A DNA stretch of 5,326 nt from Acidimicrobiaceae bacterium (GTDB lineage: Bacteria; Actinomycetota; Acidimicrobiia; Acidimicrobiales; Poriferisodalaceae), in contig PAVP01000016.1 in the NCBI GenBank assembly GCA_002713975.1, forward strand, positions 6,852 through 12,177. Direction: 5' to 3'. Both the position numbers and the translations under genes were made by a program. Numbering within the stretch: position 1 is the stretch's first letter; each line of letters opens with the position of its first letter. Positions 1 to 4,871 of this stretch are shown one piece after another. The notes under the pieces were generated by a model. The model was not told where the DNA came from. It saw nothing but the letters and a program-made list of their open reading frames with translations, and searched no databases.

Positions 1-36
1 TTCGAAATCGTCATAGTAGGGGCCGTCGTTGTCCAC
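1..36 (-). CDS. MaoC-type acyl dehydratase, N-terminal 12 codons only (partial)
   Basis: Reading leftward from a GTG (complement of 34-36) gives (V/M)DNDGPYYDDFE before the window ends. The G-P-Y-Y/F-(E/D)-D-F-E string a few residues from the start is typical of MaoC-like hot-dog dehydratases, which hydrate or dehydrate enoyl-CoA thioesters in the cytoplasm. The start is supported by a purine-rich ribosome binding site (GGAGAAGG, complement of 44-51) seven bases upstream. The frame upstream contains no ATG before a stop at 73-75. Only the first 12 residues are visible, so no catalytic Asp/His can be checked and the family call rests on one short motif. It could be another protein that starts similarly. 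Confidence 0.45.
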   Translation of the reverse strand, partial: MDNDGPYYDDFE

Positions 37-43
37 GATGTTT

Positions 44-57
44 CCTTCTCCGGAGAA
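44..57 (-). promoter_or_regulatory. Ribosome binding site overlapping a perfect 12-base palindrome, upstream of the MaoC-like gene
   Basis: Positions 46-57 read TTCTCCGGAGAA, identical on both strands. On the minus strand its right half forms part of the Shine-Dalgarno sequence GGAGAAGG (complement of 44-51) for the GTG at 36. The ribosome site is well supported. An operator role for the palindrome, or weak masking of the ribosome site by the upstream UUCUCC, is inference. Confidence 0.5.
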
Positions 58-503
58 ATAGATGATTAGAGATTACGCCTAGCTTCCATTAGATGAAGAG
101 GTCACGCAAAGTATGAGGAGTCAAACCTCTCGTATCTACATCAGGCGTCTACTTGCGCGCTTGTCCCAGTTTCTCATCACCAATGGCTGCGCTGTCTGGA
201 ACCGGTCAGGTTCCACGCAAGAGATCACCTTCCAGGGTGGCGACCAGTCGATATCTCAAGGTCACACCGGAAACACTCATCTGGTCCCCGACATGGATGG
301 CGAGATCTTCTGGCTCAACAGATATTTGGCTAAAGGCTCAATACTGAACTCAACAACAGCCACCTGGCAACAGCACCGAGTCGTTCGTCTCCCAAATAAA
401 AACAACCGGGATTCAGGATTCTTTCTTAGGCGTTTTCAGCATGTCGTAGACGGGGCGGCGCCAAGTTGAGTGAAGTGCTAAAACATTGCGATTCAACGAC
501 ATG

Positions 504-510
504 AGGAGGG
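504..510 (+). promoter_or_regulatory. Strong Shine-Dalgarno site for the 518 gene
   Basis: AGGAGGG lies seven bases before the ATG at 518. It is the best ribosome site in the window and fixes this start. It contrasts with the other plus-strand genes at 1318 and 1969, which have no clear site. Confidence 0.85.
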
Positions 511-517
511 AACAAAC

Positions 518-1126
518 ATGACGTATACAACGGTGCTTAGCTCGCGCGTAGCCGACGTGAACGGCTTAATTAATGCTTGGAATGACTGGGGCAAAGATCA
601 CGTACTTGGTGAAAGCTCCGCATCGGGGGTTTCCCTGTCTCAAACGATGGTAGGCGGAGACCGCGCTGGGGAAGTCAATGCCTCGTTTCAGTGGGAATCG
701 ATTGACCAGGCAATGGAGGGAATCGCAACGCTGACTGCTAGCTCTCGGCTGATGGACATGTACCAAAGCTCCGGTGTCACCCCTCTACGACGCAGCATGG
801 CAAAACTGTTGGCGCAACGCGGAACAAGAGAGGGTCAATACACCTCGGTCTTGATGTGCACCGGCGATATGGCAGATGAGACCACTTCTTCGTCCAATGC
901 CGACACCATGTGGGACGGACTAAGCGCAGCTGCAAATGGTTATGCAATCAATCAGGTCATAGCTGGCGGAGAATTTACGGGAATGTATGCGCTGGTCAGT
1001 TGGACTGATTCTCTAGATGCGTTTATGGAGGCAGCTAACGCCACCAACACCTCCGCTCCGGTACAACAGATCATGTCGAACCAAAACATCAAATTCGTCA
1101 GCCGAAGCCTGTCTCGGATTCTGTGA
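518..1126 (+). CDS. Uncharacterised two-repeat protein, probable tandem dimeric alpha/beta-barrel (ABM/NIPSNAP-like) fold
   Basis: This gene encodes 202 residues with a secure start (AGGAGGG seven bases upstream). No named family is recognised with certainty. The protein is an internal duplication. Residues 3-98 and 108-202 both begin Y-T-(T/S)-V-L. After a 33-34 residue gap, each continues with G..x..Q..GG(D/E)xxG, an aromatic strand with W(E/T), then D..ME, A-T, and an end of (R)RS/SRS..L. The last 62 residues of each half align with only compensating one-residue shifts. The strand-helix-strand-strand-helix-strand order and about 100 residues per copy suggest a ferredoxin-like dimeric alpha/beta barrel formed within one chain. 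There is no signal peptide or membrane segment, so it is probably cytoplasmic. Function is unknown; small monooxygenases and Dyp/chlorite-dismutase relatives share such folds, but no heme or catalytic residue is evident. The next gene starts 191 bases downstream, and no strong terminator follows. Confidence 0.85.
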   Translation: MTYTTVLSSRVADVNGLINAWNDWGKDHVLGESSASGVSLSQTMVGGDRAGEVNASFQWESIDQAMEGIATLTASSRLMDMYQSSGVTPLRRSMAKLLAQRGTREGQYTSVLMCTGDMADETTSSSNADTMWDGLSAAANGYAINQVIAGGEFTGMYALVSWTDSLDAFMEAANATNTSAPVQQIMSNQNIKFVSRSLSRIL

Positions 1127-1262
1127 CACCTTAGATTCCGCCTGCTCGCAATTTCCGTCGAGCCGTCGGCCTTGGTCGTCATCTCAGGGGTTGTGGCCAC
1201 ATGACATGTTTGTAACGGCATTTGGCGTCCTGCTACCGCCATGCCAACCATCGTTTGACATG

Positions 1263-1301
1263 CTGCCGCAGAGAACCAGCGGCAGACCTTTAGGCCTCAA
1301 G
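1263..1301 (+). repeat. GC-rich hairpin followed by a dyad, in the 1127-1317 spacer
   Basis: CTGCCGC (1263-1269) and GCGGCAG (1279-1285) pair perfectly around a nine-base loop. Immediately after, 1288-1301 reads CTTTAGGCCTCAAG, an imperfect 14-base dyad (one mismatched pair) centred on AGGCCT. No T-run follows, so this is not a standard intrinsic terminator. It lies 16 bases before the next start and could be an operator, an attenuator-like element or chance. The rest of the 191-base spacer shows nothing recognisable. Confidence 0.3.
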
Positions 1302-1317
1302 CCCCTCACAACAACTG

Positions 1318-1887
1318 ATGTCAGATCCCTCAGTCAAGATGGTCAAAGTGCCACACTCGATCACAATGCCTGACGATGCGTTCCTCTCAGACGATTTCCT
1401 CTCCTCAAAGTCGGACAAAGACTTGTCTGCGATGATGCATCTCATCATTGGAGAACAGCAAAAGAGAGCATTAGAAGGATCCGAACCAGACGCCCTAATT
1501 GAGCAAGGCTTCAAAGACGGATTCAAACCAAATGGTCTCCCACACGACCCCTGGATCGTTGATGGGATACTCATCTGTCCTGGTGCGGTAAACGACAGAA
1601 GCGCAACGTCTCACGACTGTGGATTCGTAGCCTTTGACGAGCACTGGTGCTGGGAACATCCCGACATTGTCCTCGACGACGTCCGATACATCGACGGCCC
1701 GAAGCGACGTCAACGTTCAGTGTCGCTCGTGCCGGTATTCGAGGGACTGGAATTCGACCTGGTCATATCCCGATCATCAGCAGGCCAGCACAAAATGCGG
1801 TCAGCCACGGCGTTCCGAGTCATAGACGGCTGCCTTGAAGTGGTGCGCAACAGAGCACCTAAGAAGAGTTCAGGTCTGCGCCACTAA
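1318..1887 (+). CDS. Hypothetical protein, 189 residues, family not recognised
   Basis: I do not recognise this protein. The frame is closed upstream by a TAG at 1291, so the start is the ATG at 1318, or ATGs at 1339 (residue 8) or 1366 (residue 17). None has a clear ribosome site. Residues 20-65 are charged and helical in character (KSDKDLSAMMHLIIGEQQKRALEG). Residues 72-170 are strand-rich, with a conserved-looking core: GLPHDPWIVDG (73-83), CPGA (87-90), DRSATSHDCGF (93-103), a W-C-W-E-H cluster (110-114), and alternating hydrophobic strands at 134-150 and 164-177. Three Cys (87, 101, 111) sit with several His, but no standard metal motif is formed. There is no signal peptide or membrane helix. 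The tail (residues 177-189) is basic. The coherent hydrophobic pattern and codon use argue that it is real. The next gene starts 81 bases downstream. Confidence 0.7.
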   Translation: MSDPSVKMVKVPHSITMPDDAFLSDDFLSSKSDKDLSAMMHLIIGEQQKRALEGSEPDALIEQGFKDGFKPNGLPHDPWIVDGILICPGAVNDRSATSHDCGFVAFDEHWCWEHPDIVLDDVRYIDGPKRRQRSVSLVPVFEGLEFDLVISRSSAGQHKMRSATAFRVIDGCLEVVRNRAPKKSSGLRH

Positions 1888-1968
1888 ACCAATATTTAAT
1901 CCATGATGAGGTGGCTGAATACAACCGTTCGCTGTTCCTTCTTCTGTGCGCGAGACTTGGGTAGCGAT

Positions 1969-2892
1969 ATGTCTACAGAACAAGCTTCGACTCGACTGCC
2001 GGTCATTGACGTTGAACCGGTTCTTGCCGGCTCGTCCGGAGCAATCGAAGCAACCGCTGAACAGTTGCGCGAAGCGTTGGAGAATGTCGGCTTTTTATCG
2101 ATCGTCGGTCATGGGATCGAGTGGCAAAAAATTCGAGAGATGTATGACTGGACAGCTTCGTACCATGAGCTTGTCGACGAAGCAAAGCTCGGGCATGAGA
2201 TGACTTCGACTCTTATGGGCTATGTGGGACTCGGCGGTGCACAACGAGGCGATCGACCATTCGCCCTTAACGCAGCATTTTTTATGGGGCGACCCGGTTC
2301 GAAGCGCAACCAGTTTCCTACTGAAGAGGCCCTGCCTGGTTTCAGAAATGCTGCTGAAAACTATTACCGGACTTTGGAGCGACTGTGTCATCAACTTTTG
2401 CCGCTTTATGCGGTCGCAGCAGATATGCCGCCAGCGTTCTTCGAGACGTTCTTTGACCCGGCTCTAGCGACGCTTCGAATGAGTCACTACCCGCCCATTG
2501 ATGCCGAACCTGACCAGTGGGGGATTGATCCACACAGCGACGCAGGCTTTATGACCTTGTTACCCGCTAACGAAGTAAGTGGTCTCTCGATTAAATCCGA
2601 TGACGGGTGGTTCGCTGTTGATCAAGAACAGGAATCTTTTGTCGTTAATGCGGGTGACACATTAAGGGCATGGAGCAACAATCGATTTCGTTCCACGAAA
2701 CATCGGGCTCTGAACAAAAGCGCGGGGAACCGTTACGCGATCCCGTTCTTTTTCGATCCTCGACCTGACACCATTATTGAAGCGCTAGCTGGCTGCATAG
2801 ACGACGATCGACCGTTAGCAGTGAAGCCGTATCGATATGGTGATTATCTTCAGCGTTTCATGCGCGACGGCTACATCCCAGCAGCCAACTAA
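1969..2892 (+). CDS. Isopenicillin N synthase family non-heme Fe(II) (2-oxoglutarate type) oxygenase
   Basis: This gene encodes 307 residues from ATG 1969, near the usual 310-350 for the family. The N-terminal DIOX_N-type domain (about residues 10-110) has LPVIDVEPVL and the signature VGFLSIVGHGI (40-50). The C-terminal double-stranded beta-helix carries the iron ligands H189 and D191 (DPHSDAGFMTLL) and H245 (STKHRALN), with VVNAGDTLRAWSNNRF between them as in characterised members. R255 is the expected co-substrate carboxylate-binding Arg, and Y174 (SHYPP) is also in place. The usual RxS motif reads R-Y-A (255-257), so the Ser is lost. The substrate is unknown; relatives hydroxylate, desaturate or cyclise small molecules. 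In-frame ATGs at 1903 and 1906 would add 22 or 21 residues with an atypical Cys/Phe-rich start. I prefer 1969 because MSTEQ...RLPVIDVEP is the family's typical opening, although no start has a clear ribosome site. An AT-rich TATTTA (1893-1898) may be a -10 box. It converges on the 2923 gene, ending 30 bases away. Confidence 0.9.
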   Translation: MSTEQASTRLPVIDVEPVLAGSSGAIEATAEQLREALENVGFLSIVGHGIEWQKIREMYDWTASYHELVDEAKLGHEMTSTLMGYVGLGGAQRGDRPFALNAAFFMGRPGSKRNQFPTEEALPGFRNAAENYYRTLERLCHQLLPLYAVAADMPPAFFETFFDPALATLRMSHYPPIDAEPDQWGIDPHSDAGFMTLLPANEVSGLSIKSDDGWFAVDQEQESFVVNAGDTLRAWSNNRFRSTKHRALNKSAGNRYAIPFFFDPRPDTIIEALAGCIDDDRPLAVKPYRYGDYLQRFMRDGYIPAAN

Positions 2893-2922
2893 GGGTTCTG
2901 TTCAACTGAAGATCGAGTTGTT

Positions 2923-3780
2923 CTAGTTGTACTCATCCTTGAACTCAGACAGCTGATCAAGCTTAGGAATCACGGTGTCGGCGTCAGCTGGGGGGAGTGT
3001 AAATACGATTCGGTTACACCCGGCTTCGATCAGACTGTCAACGATCTCTGCTTTGGGGGGCGTTCCGAACTGTCCGAAGTCAAACGATTCCGGGTCTCGA
3101 CCAGCATCAGCTGCCATTTGTTTCAGCGTGGTTATTTGTTCAGCGAAGTCATACCTGCCGCTTATGGGCATAAAACCGTCACAGTATTCGACTATGTCTT
3201 TCATGGTTTTCGGACCAGCAGCGCCACCCAAAATGATCGGAGGATGTGGTTTTTGGGTTGGCTTAGGCCATTGCCAACTCGAACTGAATTCCACATGATC
3301 CCCATGAAATTCTGCTTCGTCGTTTGCCCATAGCTCCTTCATGGCCAAAATTCGTTCACGCATCACGGCTCTACGTTCTGTGAATTTGACGCCGTGATGG
3401 TGAAGCTCTTCTTTGTTCCAGCCGTAGCCGATACCGAAGAGAAAACGACCTTCAGTTAACGCATCAACTGTTGACACATTTTTCGCTAACCAGATCGGGT
3501 CACGCTGCGGGACAAGAGTGATACCGGTACCGAGTTTGATCTTGCTAGTGACAGCACCAGCCATACCTAACGCAACAAACTGGTCGTGTGTGCGCCAGTA
3601 CTCCTCGGGAAGCGGCGGCGCTTTGGGGTTGAGGCCCCAAGGTGTTTCCCGGCTTGTTGGAATGTGGCTGTGCTCTGGAAACCAGATCGACTCGAAGTCC
3701 CTATCTTCAGCCTCTTTGGCCAAGGTCATAGGATTGATTGCTTTGTCGGTGGGGAACATGTTTATGCCGAAATCAGTCAT
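2923..3780 (-). CDS. LLM class F420-dependent oxidoreductase (Rv2161c / TIGR03619-like)
   Basis: This gene encodes 285 residues, the normal length for this luciferase-like TIM-barrel subfamily. These enzymes use F420 (or flavin) to oxidise or reduce small molecules in the cytoplasm. Visible landmarks in order are WFPEHSHIPTSRETPW (33-48), the LPEEYWRTHDQFVAL segment (57-71), LGTGITLVPQRDP (83-95), the cofactor-loop signature GRFLFGIGYGWNKEEL (111-126), WPKP and HPPIILGGAAGP (171-190), YCDGFMPISGR (199-209), and the closing ADAGRDP...GCNRIVFTLP (225-263). F420 rather than FMN use is inferred from subfamily resemblance, not from a residue I can prove. The ATG at 3780 has no Shine-Dalgarno site but is preceded by a leaderless-type -10 (see 3787-3792). 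The gene is cut off from the upstream ABM gene by a terminator, so it is probably its own transcription unit. The substrate is unknown. Confidence 0.93.
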   Translation of the reverse strand: MTDFGINMFPTDKAINPMTLAKEAEDRDFESIWFPEHSHIPTSRETPWGLNPKAPPLPEEYWRTHDQFVALGMAGAVTSKIKLGTGITLVPQRDPIWLAKNVSTVDALTEGRFLFGIGYGWNKEELHHHGVKFTERRAVMRERILAMKELWANDEAEFHGDHVEFSSSWQWPKPTQKPHPPIILGGAAGPKTMKDIVEYCDGFMPISGRYDFAEQITTLKQMAADAGRDPESFDFGQFGTPPKAEIVDSLIEAGCNRIVFTLPPADADTVIPKLDQLSEFKDEYN

Positions 3781-3786
3781 GGTTTG

Positions 3787-3792
3787 ATCATA
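3787..3792 (-). promoter_or_regulatory. Probable -10 box (TATGAT) for a leaderless mRNA of the luciferase-like gene
   Basis: On the minus strand TATGAT is followed by exactly six bases (CAAACC) and then the ATG at 3780. This places the expected transcription start on or next to the A of the start codon. There is no Shine-Dalgarno site and no good -35 at 17 bases. TANNNT boxes 6-7 bases before the start codon are typical of actinobacterial leaderless transcripts. The placement is seen; transcription is inferred. Confidence 0.55.
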
Positions 3793-3855
3793 ACCACGTC
3801 AACAAGTTGGGTGCTCGGCTGAGTCCGGAAAGCTAACAATGTGTTTCAGATGTGC

Positions 3856-3898
3856 AGATAAAAATGGAATGAGCCCCCATGAAGTTGAGGGCTCATTC
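3856..3898 (-). terminator. Intrinsic terminator downstream of the ABM gene
   Basis: Positions 3867-3876 (GAATGAGCCC) and 3889-3898 (GGGCTCATTC) form a perfect 10-base stem with a 12-base loop. Reading the minus strand, the stem is followed by CCATTTTTATC (complement of 3856-3866), giving the required U-run. The plus-strand side has no T-run, so it terminates leftward transcription of the ABM gene before it reaches the luciferase-like gene. Confidence 0.85.
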
Positions 3899-3911
3899 AA
3901 AATCGGCTGTT

Positions 3912-3935
3912 TGATTACCTTCTAAAAGGTAATCA
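3912..3935 (-). repeat. AT-rich perfect hairpin between the ABM stop and the terminator
   Basis: TGATTACCTT (3912-3921) pairs perfectly with AAGGTAATCA (3926-3935) around a four-base loop. It begins nine bases after the ABM stop codon, and the main terminator follows 13 bases further on. No U-run follows it on the minus strand, so it is more likely an mRNA 3'-end stabiliser, part of a bipartite terminator, or a protein-binding site than a terminator by itself. Confidence 0.6.
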
Positions 3936-3944
3936 GCGAAACTG

Positions 3945-4238
3945 CTAGGCGTCGTGACTATCTAGATAGGTGACCTGCAGGTTGCCTGCCAATACGGGGG
4001 CAAGTAGCTCGGGAAGACCAGTGTCCATACGCCATTTGAGGTAGGCCTGATGATTTTCTTTGACCGCAAACTTCTCCCACAGAACGACGGTGTCTGGATT
4101 GTTGTCGTCGCTGTAGACCTCAACTGATTCGCAGCCTTCAAAGGCACGAGTATCAGCGAGAGCTCCGCGGAGAATTTCGATTAATTCAGGTCCCTTGCCT
4201 TCTTGGCAGGGGAATACAACGTGAATAGTCTGAGACAT
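3945..4238 (-). CDS. Antibiotic biosynthesis monooxygenase (ABM) domain protein, YgiN-like putative quinol monooxygenase
   Basis: This gene encodes 97 residues, the typical size of single-domain ABM proteins. These form dimeric alpha/beta barrels and include cofactor-less monooxygenases acting on quinols or polyketide-like aromatics. Family landmarks are the first strand TIHVVFPCQEGKGPEL (4-19), the helix ELIEILRGALADTRAFEGC (18-36) leading to the conserved strand ESVEVYSD (37-44), LWEKFAVKENHQAYLKWR (53-70, with the usual E, W and H), and the final strand NLQVTYLD (86-93). The start is fixed by AAGGAAG six bases upstream. The substrate cannot be read, and some members are non-enzymatic. It lies 130 bases downstream of ridA with a hairpin between them, so co-transcription is uncertain. 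A strong terminator follows it. It may share its fold with the two-repeat protein at 518-1126. Confidence 0.88.
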   Translation of the reverse strand: MSQTIHVVFPCQEGKGPELIEILRGALADTRAFEGCESVEVYSDDNNPDTVVLWEKFAVKENHQAYLKWRMDTGLPELLAPVLAGNLQVTYLDSHDA

Positions 4239-4244
4239 CTTCGA

Positions 4245-4251
4245 CTTCCTT
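4245..4251 (-). promoter_or_regulatory. Shine-Dalgarno site of the ABM gene
   Basis: The minus strand reads AAGGAAG six bases before the ATG at 4238, which settles the start. Two TTGAC elements further upstream (GTTGACC and GTTGACG within 4305-4323) have no matching -10 at standard spacing. Confidence 0.7.
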
Positions 4252-4341
4252 ACTAAGTGGTGGTCAGCACGTGGATTCGAAGCTCAGCACCTCTGGCCGC
4301 ATTCGTCAACTTGTAGGTCAACGAATTCTTTCTAACGAGTA

Positions 4342-4364
4342 AGGGTTTTCGCAGACGAAACCCT
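4342..4364 (-). repeat. Hairpin just past the ridA stop, possible weak terminator
   Basis: AGGGTTT (4342-4348) pairs with AAACCCT (4358-4364). Three further pairs (TCG with CGA) are possible if one T bulges out. It starts five bases after the RidA stop codon. The minus-strand sequence beyond it (TACTCGTTAG) is not U-rich, so termination would be weak. It could instead protect the 3' end or separate ridA and ABM expression. Confidence 0.4.
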
Positions 4365-4368
4365 GTAA

Positions 4369-4764
4369 CTACCTTCTAGGTGTTGAGGCAGCAATAATTT
4401 CGACCTCGATATCACCGACCACTAACGGGGCGCCGACGGTCGTGCGACAAGGGTACGGTGCCTCAAAGACGTCGAGGAACACGTCGTTCCAAATGGCGAA
4501 TTCTGAAACGTCGGTCAGTTGTGCGTTGACCTTGATCACATGGTCCAGGGAAAGACCCATGTCTTCAAGCATGGCGCCGAAGTTTTCTAATGCGACTCTG
4601 GCTTGCGTAGCCAGATCGCCGCCAGTTACTTCAAACGTCTCAAGATTGATTGCAGTCATACCGCTGAAGAAATACAAGTCGCCGACTTGGATCGCAGTTG
4701 AGTTTTTAATGTTGAACTCTTCAAGTGCGGCAGACGCCGAAGGAGAGGAATGGATGATGGTCAT
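4369..4764 (-). CDS. RidA family protein (YjgF/YER057c/UK114 fold)
   Basis: This gene encodes 131 residues, close to the usual 125-135. Characterised RidA hydrolyses reactive enamines and imines from PLP enzymes; other members (RutC-like and related Rid subgroups) serve catabolic pathways. The fold is visible as VGDLYFFSGMTAIN (27-40), the helix DLATQARVALENFGAMLEDMGLS (50-72), the strand HVIKVNAQLTDVSEF (75-89), the helix IWNDVFLDVF (91-100), YPCRTTVGAPL (104-114) and DIEVEIIAA (118-126). R107 and E122 match the E. coli active-site residues R105 and E120. The usual N-terminal G-P-Y-S motif is missing, so it is not an archetypal RidA and deaminase activity is unproven. There is no Shine-Dalgarno site, but a -10 box sits six bases before the ATG. 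It is divergent from the VOC gene across a 107-base spacer. The neighbouring oxygenases suggest a catabolic rather than housekeeping role (inference). Confidence 0.92.
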   Translation of the reverse strand: MTIIHSSPSASAALEEFNIKNSTAIQVGDLYFFSGMTAINLETFEVTGGDLATQARVALENFGAMLEDMGLSLDHVIKVNAQLTDVSEFAIWNDVFLDVFEAPYPCRTTVGAPLVVGDIEVEIIAASTPRR

Positions 4765-4770
4765 ATCGAC

Positions 4771-4776
4771 ACCATA
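4771..4776 (-). promoter_or_regulatory. Probable -10 box (TATGGT) for a leaderless ridA mRNA
   Basis: The minus strand reads TATGGT, six bases (GTCGAT), then the ATG at 4764. This is the same TATGNT-N6-ATG arrangement as in front of the luciferase-like gene, again without a Shine-Dalgarno sequence. It fits a leaderless transcript. No convincing -35 is seen. Confidence 0.5.
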
Positions 4777-4806
4777 GACCTGCGGGATCGGTGACCAACA
4801 GTGAAA

Positions 4807-4816
4807 GTAACGTTAC
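4807..4816. promoter_or_regulatory. Palindrome GTAACGTTAC in the ridA/VOC divergent spacer, candidate operator
   Basis: A perfect 10-base palindrome lies about 43 bases upstream of the ridA start and 55 bases upstream of the VOC start. A regulator bound here could affect both genes. A 7-base direct repeat CTTGGTA (4821-4827 and 4837-4843) lies next to it, on the VOC side. No regulator gene is in the window to pair with it. Confidence 0.35.
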
Positions 4817-4859
4817 GTCTCTTGGTAATCGAACTACTTGGTACGTTCGTGACAGGTCA

Positions 4860-4866
4860 AAGAAGG
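4860..4866 (+). promoter_or_regulatory. Shine-Dalgarno site deciding the VOC GTG start
   Basis: AAGAAGG lies five bases before the GTG at 4872. The frame stays open upstream to a stop at 4755-4757 and includes another GTG at 4791, but that one lacks a site and would extend into the ridA promoter region. The GTG at 4872 is therefore preferred. Confidence 0.65.
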
Positions 4867-4871
4867 TATTT

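Larger units (their letters stand above)
37..517. other. Region of about 480 bases without a convincing intact gene; possible eroded minus-strand coding remnant
   Basis: The left end should hold the promoter of the MaoC-like gene and the right end that of the 518 gene. A 118-codon plus-strand frame at 113-469 has no good ribosome site and atypical composition, so I do not call it. The minus strand at about 200-335 has a more protein-like stretch of 43 codons between two TGA stops. It contains the segments VEPEDLAIHVGDQ and YRLVATLEGDLLRGT, and the same frame continues past the TGA for 18 more codons. This may be a decayed gene or chance. Two 14-base repeat units beginning CAACAGC lie at 354-367 and 368-381. 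No RNA gene or mobile element is recognised. Confidence 0.4.

Noticed and set aside
354..381. Two CAACAGC-containing 14-base units as a CRISPR or iteron array
   Set aside because: There are only two short imperfect copies, with no spacer structure.
113..469. 118-codon plus-strand frame before the 518 gene
   Set aside because: There is no usable ribosome site (AAGAGG is 11 bases away) and residue composition is atypical. The opposite strand reads more protein-like over part of it.
416..502. 29-codon minus-strand frame beginning MSLNRNVLAL and ending KTPKKES
   Set aside because: It is protein-like in its last part, but it has no ribosome site, is very short and overlaps the leader of the 518 gene.
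1221..1242. GCAT-TT-GGCG / CGCC-ATGC inverted repeat after the 518 gene
   Set aside because: It requires a two-base bulge and has no T-run, so it is not convincing as a terminator.
952..1251. 99-codon minus-strand frame overlapping the end of the 518 gene
   Set aside because: It is antisense to the second repeat of a well-supported gene, and has no ribosome site or recognisable motif.
2903..2920. CAACT/AGTTG inverted repeat between the convergent genes as a terminator
   Set aside because: The stem is only five pairs and no T-run follows on either strand.
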